Source: Bacteroidota bacterium | GTDB lineage: Bacteria > Bacteroidota > Bacteroidia > Bacteroidales > Prolixibacteraceae | DNA length: 64,000 nucleotides | Reading direction: 5' to 3' | Assembly (NCBI GenBank): GCA_030684645.1 | Contig: JAUXUF010000311.1 | Coordinates: 20,236-84,235, forward strand | Shown: in pieces, positions 27,094 to 38,417 of the stretch | Position numbering within the stretch: position 1 is the first letter of the stretch | Layout of the letters: every line of letters begins with the position of its first letter | The notes under the pieces: generated by a model | What the model saw: the letters and a program-made list of their open reading frames with translations, nothing else | Database searches by the model: none | Told to the model about the DNA's origin: nothing | Program-made: the position numbers and the translations under genes

Positions 27094-29205
27094 ATGGCAA
27101 AAGACTTAAGATATACTAGAAATATTGGCATCATGGCTCACATTGATGCCGGCAAAACGACCACTTCGGAGCGCATCCTGTATTATACAGGTATCACGCA
27201 CCGTATTGGAGAAGTCCACGATGGGGCTGCCACCATGGACTGGATGGAGCAGGAGCAGGAACGTGGTATTACCATTACCTCGGCTGCTACGACAACTTTC
27301 TGGACATATCAGGATATAGAACATAAAATTAACATCATCGATACTCCCGGACACGTTGACTTTACTGTTGAAGTAGAGCGTTCGTTAAGGGTTTTGGATG
27401 GCGCTGTTGCTCTTTTTTGTGCTGTTGGTGGTGTTGAAGCTCAATCGGAAACGGTTTGGCGTCAGGCTGAAAAATATGGTGTTCCACGTATCGGGTTCGT
27501 GAATAAAATGGACCGTTCGGGAGCCGATTTTTATAATGTGCTTAATGAGGTAAGAGAGAAACTAGGGGCAAACCCGATTCCGATCACCATCCCAATTGGC
27601 GCTGAAGAAACTTTTGAAGGCGTGGTTGACTTGATCGAAATGAAAGCCATTCGCTGGAGAGACGATGCAACATTGGGTACTACGTTTTATCTGGAAGAAA
27701 TTCCAGCTGACATGAAAGAAATTGCCGATGAGTATCGTGCAAAACTGGTTGAAGCTGTTGCTGAATTTGATGATGATTTGCTCGAACGTTTTTTCGAGGA
27801 TCCGGAATCAATTACGGTTGATCAGATGTTGACTGTAATTCGTAAAGCAACCATCAGTGGTTCAATCGTACCAATGATGTGTGGTTCGGCATTCAAAAAC
27901 AAGGGTGTTCAGCGTTTGCTCGATGCCGTTTGTTCTTTCCTCCCAAGCCCACTTGATAAAGGCGAAATTGTTGGAGTTGAATATGATGATCCGGATGTTG
28001 AAATTATTCGTCATGCTGATGTGAACGAACCTCTTTCAGCTCTGGCATTCAAAATTGCTACCGACCCTTATGTCGGTCGTTTGTGTTTTATTCGTGTTTA
28101 TTCAGGTAAAATTACTGCAGGTGACTCGGTCTTTAATTCCAGGACAGGAAAAAAAGAACGCATCTCGCGTATTTACCAGATGCACTCCAACAAACAAAAT
28201 CCGATTGATGTAATTGAAGCAGGTGATATTTGTGCAGCTGTTGGATTTAAAGATATCCGTACAGGCGATACTTTGTCTGATTTAGACAATCCTGTTGTTC
28301 TTGAAAGTATGGACTTTCCGGAACCAGTTATCGGCATTGCCATTGAGCCTAAAACTCAAAAAGATCTCGATAAATTGAATTTGGGTTTATATAAGCTTGC
28401 CGAAGAAGATCCAACGTTTAAAGTAAATACCGATCAGGATTCAGGCCAGACCATCATTAGAGGAATGGGTGAACTTCACCTTGAAATTATTGTTGACCGT
28501 CTTCGTCGTGAATTTAAAGTGGAATGTAACCAGGGAGCTCCCCAGGTTGCTTATAAAGAATGTATCACCAAATCGGTTGAAATCCGTGAAGTGTTCAAGA
28601 AACAATCCGGAGGCCGTGGTAAATTCGCTGATATTAGTGTTCGCGTTGAGCCAGCCGATGAAGGTAAAATCGGACTTCAGTTTGTTGATGCTGTCAAAGG
28701 CGGAAACATTCCACGCGAATATATCCCATCCGTACAAAAAGGATTCGAATCTGCTTTGTTGAACGGTCCGCTGGCAGGGTTCAATGTCGATAGCCTGAAG
28801 GTTACACTGCTCGATGGTAGTTTCCATGCAGTTGACTCCGATCAGTTGTCATTTGAAATCTGCGCACGTCAGGCATTTAAAACTGCTGCCGGTAAAGCAG
28901 GTCCAAGATTGCTTGAACCTATTATGAAATGCGAAATTGTTACTCCTGAAGAATACATGGGTGACATTATCGGTGACCTTAACCGACGTCGGGGGCAAAT
29001 TGAAGGTATGGAAGAAAAAGCGGGCGCCCGTGTGATCAAAGCATTGGTTCCGCTTTCTGAATTATTCGGATATGTAACTGTCCTCCGGACTTTATCGTCT
29101 GGTCGTGCAACATCGTCAATGGAATTCGCGAAATACGTTGAATTACCGAAACTATTGGCAATTAAAGTTCTTGATGATTTAAAAGGAAGAACAGACCTAT
29201 TATAA
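27094..29205 (+). CDS. fusA: Elongation factor G
   Basis: Canonical translocase GTPase, 703 residues. G-domain motifs are all standard: [15 protein letters not shown], switch [20 protein letters not shown] with the catalytic His, and NKMDR. Domain IV has the loop at its tip ([19 protein letters not shown]). It drives tRNA-mRNA movement and, with RRF, ribosome recycling. Unlike in E. coli, no tuf gene follows; rpsJ begins 27 nt later, joining the str and S10 operons. Contrast with the degenerate paralogue at 19557-21713. Confidence 0.99.
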   Translation: MAKDLRYTRNIGIMAHIDAGKTTTSERILYYTGITHRIGEVHDGAATMDWMEQEQERGITITSAATTTFWTYQDIEHKINIIDTPGHVDFTVEVERSLRVLDGAVALFCAVGGVEAQSETVWRQAEKYGVPRIGFVNKMDRSGADFYNVLNEVREKLGANPIPITIPIGAEETFEGVVDLIEMKAIRWRDDATLGTTFYLEEIPADMKEIADEYRAKLVEAVAEFDDDLLERFFEDPESITVDQMLTVIRKATISGSIVPMMCGSAFKNKGVQRLLDAVCSFLPSPLDKGEIVGVEYDDPDVEIIRHADVNEPLSALAFKIATDPYVGRLCFIRVYSGKITAGDSVFNSRTGKKERISRIYQMHSNKQNPIDVIEAGDICAAVGFKDIRTGDTLSDLDNPVVLESMDFPEPVIGIAIEPKTQKDLDKLNLGLYKLAEEDPTFKVNTDQDSGQTIIRGMGELHLEIIVDRLRREFKVECNQGAPQVAYKECITKSVEIREVFKKQSGGRGKFADISVRVEPADEGKIGLQFVDAVKGGNIPREYIPSVQKGFESALLNGPLAGFNVDSLKVTLLDGSFHAVDSDQLSFEICARQAFKTAAGKAGPRLLEPIMKCEIVTPEEYMGDIIGDLNRRRGQIEGMEEKAGARVIKALVPLSELFGYVTVLRTLSSGRATSSMEFAKYVELPKLLAIKVLDDLKGRTDLL

Positions 29206-29232
29206 TTACAAACTGTATTATTATTTCTCATT

Positions 29233-29538
29233 ATGAGTCAAAAGATCAGAATTAAGCTGAAATCGTATGATCACAACTTAGTGGACAAGTCGGCCGAAAA
29301 GATCGTAAAAACAGTTAAAACAACAGGTGCAATAGTAAGCGGACCAATTCCGCTTCCTACTCACAAACGTATTTTTACTGTATTACGCTCAACCTTTGTG
29401 AATAAAAAATCAAGGGAACAATTCGAGCTGTCGTCATACAAACGTTTGATTGACATTTACAGTTCAACAGCAAAAACCATCGACGCCTTAATGAAGCTTG
29501 AATTACCAAGTGGCGTTGAAGTAGAAATTAAAGTTTGA
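29233..29538 (+). CDS. rpsJ: 30S ribosomal protein S10
   Basis: Small-subunit head protein, 101 residues, also NusE in transcription antitermination. Start and core are typical: [20 protein letters not shown] and [17 protein letters not shown]. The C-terminus [14 protein letters not shown] is complete. It opens the S10 segment of the operon. Confidence 0.99.
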   Translation: MSQKIRIKLKSYDHNLVDKSAEKIVKTVKTTGAIVSGPIPLPTHKRIFTVLRSTFVNKKSREQFELSSYKRLIDIYSSTAKTIDALMKLELPSGVEVEIKV

Positions 29539-29559
29539 TAACCTGTAAAAAACAAAAAA

Positions 29560-30177
29560 ATGGCAGGATTAATCGGTAAAAAAATCGGAATGACTTCCGT
29601 ATTCAGTGTTGAGGGGAAAAACATCCCATGCACTGTGATTCAAGCCGGTCCTTGTGTGGTAACACAAGTGAAATCGGTGGGAACTGACGGCTATGATTCT
29701 ATTCAGTTGGGCTTTGAAGACAAAAAGGAAAAGCACACCAACAAAGCTGAAATGGGTCATTTCAAAAAAGCCACCACAGAACCCAAAAGAAAAATTATTG
29801 AGTTCAAGGAACTGGAAGGCGAATTTAAACTTGGTGACATCGTTACAGTTGATTCTTTCATTGAAGAAGGATGGGTTGACGTTCAGGGTGTGACAAAAGG
29901 TAAAGGATTCCAGGGGGTAGTAAAACGTCATGGTTTTGCTGGTGTTGGCGATGCCACACACGGACAGCACAACCGTTTGAGAGCTCCTGGTTCAGTGGGT
30001 GCATCTTCTTATCCATCCCGCGTTTTCAAAGGAATGCGCATGGCTGGTAACGATGGCAATGACAATGTTACGATTCAGAACCTGAAAGTTTTGAAAATCA
30101 TTCCAGAGTCAAATTTATTGATAGTTAAAGGATCAGTTCCTGGTTGTAAAGGTTCATATGTAATTATTTATCAGTAA
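29560..30177 (+). CDS. rplC: 50S ribosomal protein L3
   Basis: Early-assembly large-subunit protein near the peptidyl transferase centre, 205 residues. The extension region [26 protein letters not shown] carries the conserved Gln-rich tip that is methylated in some bacteria. Its stop overlaps the rplD start by 1 nt (TAATG), indicating translational coupling. Confidence 0.99.
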   Translation: MAGLIGKKIGMTSVFSVEGKNIPCTVIQAGPCVVTQVKSVGTDGYDSIQLGFEDKKEKHTNKAEMGHFKKATTEPKRKIIEFKELEGEFKLGDIVTVDSFIEEGWVDVQGVTKGKGFQGVVKRHGFAGVGDATHGQHNRLRAPGSVGASSYPSRVFKGMRMAGNDGNDNVTIQNLKVLKIIPESNLLIVKGSVPGCKGSYVIIYQ

Positions 30178-30806
30178 TGGAAATAAAAGTATTAAATACA
30201 GCAGGACAAGAAACCGGAAGAACTGTTACGTTAGACGAACAAATTTTCGGTATTGAGCCAAATGACCATGCCATTTATCTGGATGTCAAACAAATTCTGG
30301 CCAATAAAAGACAAGGAACCCACAGTTCGAAAGAGCGAGGCGAAGTATCAGGAAGTACCCGGAAGCTGAAAAAGCAAAAAGGTACCGGTACTGCACGTGC
30401 AGGTAGTATTAAATCACCGGTTTTCCGTGGCGGGGGCCGTGTTTTTGGACCACGTCCGAGAAGCTACGATTTTAAATTGAACAAGAAGGTCAAATCTCTT
30501 GCACGCAAATCCGCATTAACATACAAAGCCCTGGAAGAAGCAATTCTGGTCATTGAAGATTTCTCTTTTGAATCTCCAAAAACCCGCGAAATGGTGCAAA
30601 TCAGTAATAATCTGAAAATTAATGATAAAAAGTCACTTTTCGTTTTACCGGAAGAAAATAAAAATATATATTTGTCCTCCAGAAATTTGCAGGCTATTTC
30701 TGTTATAACTGCTTCAGAATTAAATACTTATCAAATTCTGAACGCAAAAAAAGTAATAGTTTTGGAAAGTTCAGTGAGCAAGATTGAAGAATTGTTTAAG
30801 ATATAA
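30177..30806 (+). CDS. rplD: 50S ribosomal protein L4
   Basis: Exit-tunnel protein, 209 residues. The long loop [23 protein letters not shown] lies at the tunnel constriction. In E. coli L4 represses its own S10 operon; whether that control exists here is not visible. Coupled to rplC by a 1-nt overlap. Confidence 0.99.
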   Translation: MEIKVLNTAGQETGRTVTLDEQIFGIEPNDHAIYLDVKQILANKRQGTHSSKERGEVSGSTRKLKKQKGTGTARAGSIKSPVFRGGGRVFGPRPRSYDFKLNKKVKSLARKSALTYKALEEAILVIEDFSFESPKTREMVQISNNLKINDKKSLFVLPEENKNIYLSSRNLQAISVITASELNTYQILNAKKVIVLESSVSKIEELFKI

Positions 30807-30817
30807 AAGGCTTGAAA

Positions 30818-31108
30818 ATGGAAATTTTAATTAAACCCATCGTAACCGAAAAGATGACAGGTCAGGCCGAAGGTCTTAACCGCTACGGCTTTATCGTCAA
30901 TCGGAGCGCTAATAAATTACAGATAAGAAGAGCCATTGAAAGTTTATACAATGTTTCAGTACAATCTGTGAATACATTAATTAACGGTGGTAAACGGAAA
31001 TCTCGTTTTACCAAAGCCGGGGTCATTTCCGGAAGTACCGGAATGAGCAAAAAAGCTATTGTTACAATAGCAAAAGGAGAATCTATTGATTTTTACAGTA
31101 ATATTTAA
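30818..31108 (+). CDS. rplW: 50S ribosomal protein L23
   Basis: Tunnel-exit protein that docks trigger factor and SRP, 96 residues (MEILIKPIVTEKMTGQ). The track begins at a TTG at 30812; the ATG at 30818, placed 7 nt after AAGG, matches the family N-terminus and is preferred. Confidence 0.98.
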   Translation: MEILIKPIVTEKMTGQAEGLNRYGFIVNRSANKLQIRRAIESLYNVSVQSVNTLINGGKRKSRFTKAGVISGSTGMSKKAIVTIAKGESIDFYSNI

Positions 31109-31114
31109 TTTAAA

Positions 31115-31939
31115 ATGGCAGTAAGAAAATTAAATCCAGTTACTCCGGGTCAAAGGCACAAGATTGCCGGGACCTTTGAGTCCATTACTGCATCAACACC
31201 TGAAAAATCATTGTTGAAGCCCATGACGAGATCTGGCGGTCGAAATGGCCAGGGTCGCATGACAATGAGGTATATAGGTGGTGGCCACAAACGAAAATAC
31301 CGCTTTATCGATTTTAAGAGAGATAAAGATGGTATTGTCGCTGTTGTAGAATCTATTCAGTATGATCCAAACCGTACCGCTCGAATTGCACTGCTGGTTT
31401 TTCCAGATGGTGAAAAAAGGTACATGCTGGCACCCAACGGATTAAAAGTTGGCCAGAAAGTCGAGAGCGGAACCGGTGTGGCGCCTGAAATTGGTAATAC
31501 ACTACCACTTGCTGAAATACCTTTAGGAACCTTGGTTCACAACATTGAACTTCATCCCAGTCAGGGAGGTGTGATGGCTCGTAGTGCCGGAACGTACGCT
31601 CAGTTAACTTCCAGAGAAGGAAAGTATGCTATCGTGAAATTGCCTTCGGGCGAATCCAGAATGGTGCTTGTAACTTGTCGTGCTACAGTAGGTATCGTTG
31701 GAAATACCGAACACAACTTGGAACGGTCAGGTAAAGCTGGTCGCTCAAGATGGTTAGGTAGAAGACCTCGCGTCAGAGGTGTTGCTATGAACCCTGTCGA
31801 TCACCCAATGGGTGGTGGAGAAGGTCGTTCTTCAGGTGGACATCCACGTTCACGGAAAGGCTTGTTAGCAAAAGGCTTCAAAACCCGTTCGCTCAAGAAA
31901 GCTTCCAACAGGTATATTGTAGAAAAACGCAAGAAATAA
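31115..31939 (+). CDS. rplB: 50S ribosomal protein L2
   Basis: Core peptidyl-transferase-region protein, 274 residues. The RNA-binding [22 protein letters not shown] segment and the conserved [17 protein letters not shown] with its key histidine are present. It begins 6 nt after rplW. Confidence 0.99.
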   Translation: MAVRKLNPVTPGQRHKIAGTFESITASTPEKSLLKPMTRSGGRNGQGRMTMRYIGGGHKRKYRFIDFKRDKDGIVAVVESIQYDPNRTARIALLVFPDGEKRYMLAPNGLKVGQKVESGTGVAPEIGNTLPLAEIPLGTLVHNIELHPSQGGVMARSAGTYAQLTSREGKYAIVKLPSGESRMVLVTCRATVGIVGNTEHNLERSGKAGRSRWLGRRPRVRGVAMNPVDHPMGGGEGRSSGGHPRSRKGLLAKGFKTRSLKKASNRYIVEKRKK

Positions 31940-31955
31940 TTAAAAGGAGAAGAAT

Positions 31956-32222
31956 ATGAGTCGTTCATTAAAGAAAGGGCCTTTTATCGATTTCAAGCTC
32001 GAACGTAAAGTTCTAGCTATGGTTGAAACCAATAAAAAATCGGTAATCAAAACCTGGGCCAGAGCATCAGTAATTTCTCCTGACTTTGTAGGGCAGACCA
32101 TTGCAGTTCACAACGGGAACAAATTTATTCCGGTTTATGTAACTGAAAACATGGTCGGTCATAAATTTGGTGAATTTGCACCTACAAGAACCTTCAGGGG
32201 ACATGCCAAAGGAAGAAAATAA
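31956..32222 (+). CDS. rpsS: 30S ribosomal protein S19
   Basis: Small-subunit head protein contacting the A-site finger, 88 residues. Typical [18 protein letters not shown] start and [20 protein letters not shown] end. An SD-like AAAGGAGAAG precedes the ATG. Confidence 0.99.
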   Translation: MSRSLKKGPFIDFKLERKVLAMVETNKKSVIKTWARASVISPDFVGQTIAVHNGNKFIPVYVTENMVGHKFGEFAPTRTFRGHAKGRK

Positions 32223-32259
32223 GGCATGAGATTCTCATTAACTATTAAAAGAATTCACG

Positions 32260-32673
32260 ATGGGTGCTAGAAAAAGAAATAGTGCAACCGAAAGTAAGGA
32301 AGCTAAAAAACAGCAATTTTTTGCAGTTTTGAAGAATTGTCCTACTTCACCGCGAAAAATGAGGCTTGTAGCCGATATGGTCCGCGGAATGGAAGTGAAC
32401 AGAGCTCTTGATGTACTAAAGTTTTCCTCTAAGGAATCTTCGCGCAGACTCGAAAAATTAGTCATGTCGGCCATTGCAAACTGGCAGGCAAAAAACGAAG
32501 GAACCCGCCTGGAAGAAAGCAATTTGTATGTGAAAACTATCGCTGTTGATTCAGGAAGAATATTGAAAAGACTTAGCCCTGCACCACAGGGACGTGCTCA
32601 CCGGATCAAGAAAAGATCGAATCACGTGACCGTTAGTCTGGGTAGTTTAATTCAAGTAAAAGAAACAGAATAA
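32260..32673 (+). CDS. rplV: 50S ribosomal protein L22
   Basis: Exit-tunnel protein, 137 residues. The N-terminus [19 protein letters not shown] and the beta-hairpin [26 protein letters not shown], which reaches the tunnel, are intact. No macrolide-resistance change in the hairpin can be judged without alignment. Confidence 0.99.
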   Translation: MGARKRNSATESKEAKKQQFFAVLKNCPTSPRKMRLVADMVRGMEVNRALDVLKFSSKESSRRLEKLVMSAIANWQAKNEGTRLEESNLYVKTIAVDSGRILKRLSPAPQGRAHRIKKRSNHVTVSLGSLIQVKETE

Positions 32674-32683
32674 ATAATAATAC

Positions 32684-33400
32684 ATGGGACAAAAAGTTAA
32701 TCCAATCGCTAATCGTTTAGGAATCATCAAAGGATGGGATTCCAATTGGTTCGGTGGAAACAACTATGGCGATAAGCTCGTGGAAGATTTTAAAATCAGG
32801 GAATATCTGAATGCCCGTTTGGCAAAAGCAAGTATTTCCAAGATTATTATTGAACGTACACTGAAGCTTATTACTATCACTGTTCACACCTCAAGGCCCG
32901 GTATTATTATTGGCAAAGGTGGTCAGGAAGTTGATAAACTGAAAGAAGAGTTGAAGAAGATCACCAACAAGGAAGTTCAGATCAACATTTTTGAAATTAA
33001 ACGTCCGGAATTAGATGCTAAAATTGTAGCCGTTAACATTGCACGTCAGATCGAAGGTAAAATTGCCTACCGTCGTGCGACCAAAATGGCTATCGCTTCC
33101 ACCATGAGAATGGGAGCACAAGGCATCAAGATTCAGGTTTCAGGCCGGTTAAACGGAGCTGAAATGGCACGTTCAGAAATGTATAAAGATGGTCGTACTC
33201 CTTTGCATACTCTGAGAGCTGATATAGATTATGCTCTTGCAGAAGCCTTAACCAAGACCGGTTTACTCGGTGTAAAAGTTTGGATCTGCAAAGGCGAGAT
33301 TTATGGAAAGCGTGACCTTTCACCAAATGTTGGCCAGAAACCTGGCCGTCCGACAGAAGGTGGCCCAAAAGGTGGCGGATTTAAGAAAAGAAGAAAATAA
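32684..33400 (+). CDS. rpsC: 30S ribosomal protein S3
   Basis: mRNA-entry protein, 238 residues. Contains a KH domain with [18 protein letters not shown] and the C-terminal domain [18 protein letters not shown]. The basic tail ([13 protein letters not shown]) is glycine-lysine rich, as is common. Confidence 0.99.
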   Translation: MGQKVNPIANRLGIIKGWDSNWFGGNNYGDKLVEDFKIREYLNARLAKASISKIIIERTLKLITITVHTSRPGIIIGKGGQEVDKLKEELKKITNKEVQINIFEIKRPELDAKIVAVNIARQIEGKIAYRRATKMAIASTMRMGAQGIKIQVSGRLNGAEMARSEMYKDGRTPLHTLRADIDYALAEALTKTGLLGVKVWICKGEIYGKRDLSPNVGQKPGRPTEGGPKGGGFKKRRK

Positions 33401-33428
33401 TTTGTAAACCTTTCAGAATTAAAGAAGG

Positions 33429-33863
33429 ATGTTACAACCGAAAAAGACAAAATTCAGAAGAGTACAAAAGGGAAAAATGAAAGGACTGGCCCAAAGAGGT
33501 AACCAGTTGGCATTTGGAACTTTCGGTATAAAAGCGTTGCAGGAAACATGGCTTACCGGGCGCCAGATCGAGGCTGCCAGGGTTGCGGTAACCCGTCACA
33601 TGCAACGTCAGGGTCAAATTTGGATCCGAGTTTTCCCCGACAAACCGATTACTAAAAAACCTGCAGAGGTACGTATGGGTAAAGGTAAAGGTGCCCCGGA
33701 AGCATTCGTTGCTCCGATTACACCAGGTAGAATATTGATTGAAGCAGATGGAGTTCCTTTTGTGGTTGCTAAGGAAGCGCTACGTCTGGCCGCTCAAAAA
33801 CTACCGGTAACTACTAAGTTTATTGTTAGACGTGACTATGTTGAATCCGAAATCGCAGAATAA
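33429..33863 (+). CDS. rplP: 50S ribosomal protein L16
   Basis: A-site large-subunit protein, 144 residues, with [19 protein letters not shown] start and [17 protein letters not shown]. It overlaps rpmC by 1 nt (TAATG). Confidence 0.99.
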   Translation: MLQPKKTKFRRVQKGKMKGLAQRGNQLAFGTFGIKALQETWLTGRQIEAARVAVTRHMQRQGQIWIRVFPDKPITKKPAEVRMGKGKGAPEAFVAPITPGRILIEADGVPFVVAKEALRLAAQKLPVTTKFIVRRDYVESEIAE

Positions 33864-34069
33864 TGAAGACATCAGAAATTCAAGAATTATCAAAAGCTGA
33901 GATTCTGGAAAGAATCCAGACCGATCAGGATTCCTTATTGCGGATGAAAATGAACCATGCAATTTCTCCCATGGACAACCCACAAGTCATTGTGAGGGTC
34001 AGAAGAAATATTGCACGACTTAAGACCATTATACGTCAAAGGGAAATTAACACCAAACAGAGTTCGTAA
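33863..34069 (+). CDS. rpmC: 50S ribosomal protein L29
   Basis: Small tunnel-exit protein, 68 residues, two helices with the conserved [16 protein letters not shown]. Overlaps both neighbours by 1 nt, so rplP, rpmC and rpsQ should be translated in a coupled way. Confidence 0.98.
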   Translation: MKTSEIQELSKAEILERIQTDQDSLLRMKMNHAISPMDNPQVIVRVRRNIARLKTIIRQREINTKQSS

Positions 34070-34326
34070 TGGAATCAAGAAATCTAAGAAAGGAGCGTGT
34101 TGGAGTTGTTGTGAGCAACAAAATGGAATGCACCATCGTTGTGGCTGAAAAGCGCAAGGAAAAACATCCCATTTATGGTAAGTTCGTCAACAAAACTTCC
34201 AAGTTTTACGCCCACGATGAAAAGAACAGCTGCAACATCGGCGATACTGTAAAGATCATGGAAACACGACCAATCAGTAAACAGAAATGTTGGAGATTAG
34301 TGGAAATTATAGAAAGAGCTAAGTAA
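34069..34326 (+). CDS. rpsQ: 30S ribosomal protein S17
   Basis: OB-fold protein binding the 5' domain of 16S rRNA, 85 residues. Recognised by [22 protein letters not shown] and [23 protein letters not shown]. The stop is 2 nt before rplN. Confidence 0.99.
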   Translation: MESRNLRKERVGVVVSNKMECTIVVAEKRKEKHPIYGKFVNKTSKFYAHDEKNSCNIGDTVKIMETRPISKQKCWRLVEIIERAK

Positions 34327-34328
34327 TC

Positions 34329-34694
34329 ATGATACAACAGGAATCAAGATGTAGCGTTGCCGATAATAGTGGGGCCAAAGAAGTGCTTTGTATTCGTGTA
34401 TTGGGCGGAACAAGAAAGCGCTATGCAACATTAGGCGATACCATTGTAGTCACAGTAAAAAGTGCTATACCGGGAAGTGATATGAAAAAAGGTGCCGTTT
34501 CTAAAGCAATTGTTGTTCGTACAACTAAAGAAGTTCGTCGTCAGGATGGAACATATATCCGTTTTGATGATAACGCAGTAGTTTTACTGAACAATACTGG
34601 TGAAATGCGCGGAACTCGTATATTCGGGCCCGTAGCAAGAGAACTTCGTGATAAAAACATGAAGATTATTTCACTTGCCCCTGAAGTACTTTAA
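34329..34694 (+). CDS. rplN: 50S ribosomal protein L14
   Basis: Subunit-interface protein, 121 residues, full canonical sequence from [18 protein letters not shown] to [15 protein letters not shown]. It is the docking site of the silencing factor RsfS in other bacteria. Overlaps rplX by 1 nt. Confidence 0.99.
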   Translation: MIQQESRCSVADNSGAKEVLCIRVLGGTRKRYATLGDTIVVTVKSAIPGSDMKKGAVSKAIVVRTTKEVRRQDGTYIRFDDNAVVLLNNTGEMRGTRIFGPVARELRDKNMKIISLAPEVL

Positions 34695-35035
34695 TGCATA
34701 AAATCAGAACAATGCAGAGAAAATTACACATTAAGAAAGGCGACGCTGTATTTGTAATTGCTGGCAATTACAAAGGACGGGAAGGCAAAGTGCTTGAAGT
34801 AATAAGAGCCACCGAGAAAGCTATTGTGGAAGGTGTTAATATGGTTAAAAAACACACAAAACCGAATGCGACACATCCGCAGGGTGGTATTGTGGAGAAG
34901 GAAGCACCGATTCACATTTCTAACCTCATGAACAAGGATCCTAAAACAGGGAAACCTACTCGTATTGGAAGGAAGCTGAATGATAAAGGAAAATTAGTTC
35001 GTTACAGTAAAAAATCAGGAGAGGAGATTAAGTAA
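34694..35035 (+). CDS. rplX: 50S ribosomal protein L24
   Basis: Assembly-initiator protein with a KOW motif ([22 protein letters not shown]), 113 residues. Two starts are possible: 34694, which overlaps the rplN stop (TAATG), and ATG 34712, which gives the usual family N-terminus [11 protein letters not shown]. The overlap start is listed; the shorter form may be the real one. Overlaps rplE by 1 nt. Confidence 0.97.
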   Translation: MHKIRTMQRKLHIKKGDAVFVIAGNYKGREGKVLEVIRATEKAIVEGVNMVKKHTKPNATHPQGGIVEKEAPIHISNLMNKDPKTGKPTRIGRKLNDKGKLVRYSKKSGEEIK

Positions 35036-35592
35036 TGGCTTACGTACCAACACTTAAGAAAAAATACCAAGACGAGGTTGTCCCTGCGTTAGTGAAGGAA
35101 TTTTCCTACAAAAACGCAATGCAGGCACCAAAGTTAGATAAGATTGTCATCAACCAGGGAGTTGGAGCTGCTATCGCTGATAAAAAGTTAATCGAAGTCG
35201 CTACCGACGAGATTACAAATATCACCGGTCAAAAGGCAGTCCAAACCAAATCTAAGAAAGACATCTCTAACTTCAAACTAAGGAAAAAAATGCCTATCGG
35301 GGTTCGTGTTACCCTAAGAAGAGAACGCATGTATGAATTCCTTGATCGTTTAATCAGTGTGTCTCTTCCCCGGATCCGTGATTTCAAAGGGATTGAAAGT
35401 AAAATGGATGGCCGTGGTAATTATACCCTCGGTATTCCTGAGCAGATTATCTTCCCTGAAATCATTATGGACAAAGTTTCCCGTATTAACGGAATGAATA
35501 TTACTTTCGTCACTTCAGCTGAGACTGATGAAGAAGGCTACGCATTATTGAAAGAGTTAGGTTTACCGTTTAAAAACGCTAAAAAGATTTAA
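35035..35592 (+). CDS. rplE: 50S ribosomal protein L5
   Basis: 5S rRNA-binding protein contacting P-site tRNA, 185 residues. Typical stretches are [35 protein letters not shown] and [15 protein letters not shown]. Confidence 0.99.
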   Translation: MAYVPTLKKKYQDEVVPALVKEFSYKNAMQAPKLDKIVINQGVGAAIADKKLIEVATDEITNITGQKAVQTKSKKDISNFKLRKKMPIGVRVTLRRERMYEFLDRLISVSLPRIRDFKGIESKMDGRGNYTLGIPEQIIFPEIIMDKVSRINGMNITFVTSAETDEEGYALLKELGLPFKNAKKI

Positions 35593-35595
35593 GAT

Positions 35596-35865
35596 ATGGC
35601 TAAGGAATCAATGAAAGCTCGGGAAGTAAAAAGAGCAAAACTTGTTGAAAAATATGCCGCAAAAAGGGCCATACTTAAGGCAGAAGGTGATTCTGCCGGG
35701 CTTCAGAAGTTGCCTAAGAACTCTTCCCGTGTTCGCATGCACAACAGGTGCAAATTAACCGGTCGTCCGAAAGGATATATGCGTCAGTTTGGCGTCAGCA
35801 GGATCAATTTCAGAGAAATGGCTTCTTCTGGTCTAATCCCGGGTGTTAAAAAAGCAAGTTGGTAA
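35596..35865 (+). CDS. rpsN: 30S ribosomal protein S14 (zinc-free form)
   Basis: Small-subunit head protein, 89 residues. It is the long form without CxxC zinc ligands, ending [30 protein letters not shown]. It starts 3 nt after rplE. Confidence 0.99.
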   Translation: MAKESMKAREVKRAKLVEKYAAKRAILKAEGDSAGLQKLPKNSSRVRMHNRCKLTGRPKGYMRQFGVSRINFREMASSGLIPGVKKASW

Positions 35866-35882
35866 TATCTAATTAAGAAGTA

Positions 35883-36290
35883 ATGAGCAAAATTACAGAT
35901 CCAATAGCAGATTATCTGACACGAATCAGAAATGCCCAAAAGGCAAAACATCGTGTAGTCGATATTCCTGCATCCAATATCAAGAAAGAAATTACCAAAA
36001 TTTTGAAAGATAAAGGATATATCCTCAACTATAAGTTTGAGGAAGAAGTGAATTTTCAGGGCAACATTAAAATTGCATTGAAATATAATCCAGAGACACG
36101 GATTCCTGCGATTAAAGCAATCAAAAGAATCAGTAAACCAGGGTTACGTAAATATTGTCATATCGATAGTATCCCACGTGTACTCAATGGTTTGGGAATT
36201 GCAGTAATTTCAACCTCTAAGGGCGTAGTTACCGACAAAGAAGCTCGGGAATTAGGCGTTGGCGGTGAAGTCTTATGTTACGTTTATTAA
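35883..36290 (+). CDS. rpsH: 30S ribosomal protein S8
   Basis: Central-domain binder of 16S rRNA, 135 residues ([47 protein letters not shown]). In E. coli S8 represses the spc operon; no matching site was examined here. Confidence 0.99.
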   Translation: MSKITDPIADYLTRIRNAQKAKHRVVDIPASNIKKEITKILKDKGYILNYKFEEEVNFQGNIKIALKYNPETRIPAIKAIKRISKPGLRKYCHIDSIPRVLNGLGIAVISTSKGVVTDKEARELGVGGEVLCYVY

Positions 36291-36293
36291 TCT

Positions 36294-36299
36294 AGGAGG
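36294..36299 (+). promoter_or_regulatory. Strong Shine-Dalgarno site of rplF
   Basis: AGGAGG lies 7 nt ahead of ATG 36307. This fixes the rplF start and rules out the upstream start at 36259 in the track. A full AGGAGG is unusual in this window, where most genes have weak or no SD sites. Confidence 0.75.
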
Positions 36300-36306
36300 A
36301 ATAAGC

Positions 36307-36864
36307 ATGTCAAGGATAGGTAAACTACCCATTGAAATACCAGCTGGTGTTAAATTTACAGTAAGCGATACAAATCTGGTTACCGTAAAAGGTCCGCTGG
36401 GTGAACTCACACAACAGGTTGATCCGGATATTACCTTCTCATTGGATGGTGATATCTTAACCGTAATTCGTCCGTCAGATGAGAAAAAACACCGTGCCAT
36501 TCATGGTTTGTACCGTTCATTGGTCAACAACATGGTAGTTGGTGTCTCTAAAGGTTACGAATTGAAGCTCGAGTTGGTCGGTGTTGGTTATCGTGCCGAA
36601 CACGATGGTCAGGTACTCGATTTGGTTTTAGGTTATTCACATCATACTTACCTGCAACTTCCGGCTGAAGTACAGGTAGAAGCGAAAAGTGATAAACGTA
36701 GTAATCCGATCGTAACTCTGAAAAGCTGTGACAAACAACTTATTGGACACATCGCGGCTAAAATCAGATCCTTCAGGAAACCTGAACCTTACAAAGGAAA
36801 AGGTGTTAAATTTGTTGGTGAAGTTATTAGGCGCAAGGCCGGTAAATCAGCGGGTGCTAAATAG
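36307..36864 (+). CDS. rplF: 50S ribosomal protein L6
   Basis: Large-subunit protein near the factor-binding site, 185 residues from MSRIGKLPIEIPAGVKF to PYKGKGVKFVGEVIRRKAGKSAGAK. The track extends 16 codons upstream into rpsH; the SD at 36294 and family N-terminus show that 36307 is right. Confidence 0.99.
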   Translation: MSRIGKLPIEIPAGVKFTVSDTNLVTVKGPLGELTQQVDPDITFSLDGDILTVIRPSDEKKHRAIHGLYRSLVNNMVVGVSKGYELKLELVGVGYRAEHDGQVLDLVLGYSHHTYLQLPAEVQVEAKSDKRSNPIVTLKSCDKQLIGHIAAKIRSFRKPEPYKGKGVKFVGEVIRRKAGKSAGAK

Positions 36865-36879
36865 TTAAATTTTAAAACC

Positions 36880-37236
36880 ATGGCTTTAACGAAGCAAGAA
36901 AGAAGATATAGGATTAAGAAGAGAATCCGGAAAATCGTTTCCGGAACTGCCGAAAGACCTCGTTTAAATGTATTCAGAAGCAACAAGCAGATTTATGCTC
37001 AGTTGATTGATGATTTATCAGGAAAAACCTTGATGGCGGTATCTTCAATTAATAAAGATTTCGCAGGTACCGAGGGTACTAAAATCGAAATAGCTGCTAT
37101 TATTGGTAAAGCAATTGCTGAAAAAGCATTGGCAGCCGGTATTTCAGCTGTCGTATTCGATCGGAATGGTTATTTGTATCACGGAAGAGTTAAACAATTA
37201 GCTGAAGCTGCCCGTGAAGGCGGCCTTAAATTTTAA
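36880..37236 (+). CDS. rplR: 50S ribosomal protein L18
   Basis: 5S rRNA-binding protein, 118 residues. Recognised by [37 protein letters not shown] and [26 protein letters not shown]. It ends 5 nt before rpsE. Confidence 0.99.
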   Translation: MALTKQERRYRIKKRIRKIVSGTAERPRLNVFRSNKQIYAQLIDDLSGKTLMAVSSINKDFAGTEGTKIEIAAIIGKAIAEKALAAGISAVVFDRNGYLYHGRVKQLAEAAREGGLKF

Positions 37237-37241
37237 TAGTT

Positions 37242-37757
37242 ATGACAGGAGATATCAGAAAAGTAAAAACCAGTGATTTGGAACTGAAAGACCGGTTGGT
37301 AGCTATTAACCGTGTTACCAAAGTAACCAAAGGAGGCCGCACATTTAGCTTCTCAGCAATTGTTGTTGTTGGAAACGAAGATGGTGTCGTAGGCTGGGGC
37401 CTCGGTAAAGCAAGCGAAGTTACCACTGCAATATCTAAAGGTGTTGATGCAGCAAAAAAGAACCTGATTAAGGTCCCAATTTTTAAGGGCACAATTCCTC
37501 ACGAACAGGAAGCTAAATTTGGCGGCGCCCGTGTATTTTTAAAACCAGCCACTTCAGGTACCGGGGTAAAAGCCGGAGGTGCTATGCGCTCTGTATTGGA
37601 AAGTGTTGGCATTCATAACATCCTTGCAAAATCAAAAGGATCGTCAAACCCACACAATTTGGTAAAAGCTACAATCAATGCACTTCTCGAATTACGCGAT
37701 GCGCATACTGTTGCAGAACACCGTGGAGTAACTTTGGATAAAGTATTTAATGGATAA
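37242..37757 (+). CDS. rpsE: 30S ribosomal protein S5
   Basis: Fidelity protein of the small subunit, 171 residues. The double-stranded-RNA-binding-like N-terminus ([21 protein letters not shown]) and [17 protein letters not shown] helix are seen. A good SD (AAGGAG) for rpmD overlaps its stop region. Confidence 0.99.
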   Translation: MTGDIRKVKTSDLELKDRLVAINRVTKVTKGGRTFSFSAIVVVGNEDGVVGWGLGKASEVTTAISKGVDAAKKNLIKVPIFKGTIPHEQEAKFGGARVFLKPATSGTGVKAGGAMRSVLESVGIHNILAKSKGSSNPHNLVKATINALLELRDAHTVAEHRGVTLDKVFNG

Positions 37758-37763
37758 GGAGTT

Positions 37764-37943
37764 ATGGCTAAGATAAAAATTACACAAGTTAGAAGTGGTA
37801 TTGGTTCTGATAAAACGCAAAAAGCTACACTTATTGCATTAGGAATCAAAAAACTTAACCATTCGGTGGTACATGAAGTAACTCCACAAATTATGGGGAT
37901 GGTCAATAAATTGCAACATCTCGTAATTGTTGAAGAAGTTTAA
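37764..37943 (+). CDS. rpmD: 50S ribosomal protein L30
   Basis: A 59-residue protein missed by the ORF track because of its size. It starts at ATG 37764 after AAGGAG and reads [20 protein letters not shown], then [19 protein letters not shown] and [14 protein letters not shown]. Size and position between rpsE and rplO are canonical. Confidence 0.98.
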   Translation: MAKIKITQVRSGIGSDKTQKATLIALGIKKLNHSVVHEVTPQIMGMVNKLQHLVIVEEV

Positions 37944-37963
37944 ACTTATTAAGAACAAGAAAT

Positions 37964-38410
37964 ATGGATTTAAGTAATCTTAAACCTGCTGAAGGTTCAA
38001 CAAAGAGCGTAAAGCGAATTGGCCGGGGACAGGGCTCCGGACACGGAGGTACCTCTACCAGAGGAAACAAGGGTGCCAAATCGAGATCAGGTTATAAAAG
38101 CCGTCGTGGTTTCGAAGGTGGTCAGATGCCTTTACAGCGTGCTGTACCTAAATCTGGTTTTAAAAATATCAACCGGAAAGAGTTTAAAGCGATCAACCTG
38201 GATGTTATTCAGGAATTGGCTGAAAACTTAAAGCTGACCTGTGTTGATGTCGATACTTTAGTTGAAGCTGGAATGGCTTCCAAAAGGGATAAAGTGAAGA
38301 TATTGGGAGATGGTGTATTGACCCTTAAACTGGAAATTAAAGCCCATGCTTTTTCTAAAAGAGCTAAAGAGACTATCGAGAAACTAGAAGGAACCACCGA
38401 AATACTTTAA
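37964..38410 (+). CDS. rplO: 50S ribosomal protein L15
   Basis: Late-assembly protein, 148 residues, with the glycine-rich N-terminal extension ([24 protein letters not shown]) followed by the globular domain. secY begins 7 nt later. Confidence 0.99.
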   Translation: MDLSNLKPAEGSTKSVKRIGRGQGSGHGGTSTRGNKGAKSRSGYKSRRGFEGGQMPLQRAVPKSGFKNINRKEFKAINLDVIQELAENLKLTCVDVDTLVEAGMASKRDKVKILGDGVLTLKLEIKAHAFSKRAKETIEKLEGTTEIL

Positions 38411-38417
38411 ACCTGAT

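Noticed and set aside
36259-36306. Upstream start of L6 given by the ORF track
   Set aside because: It lies within rpsH; the strong SD at 36294 and the family N-terminus place the start at 36307.
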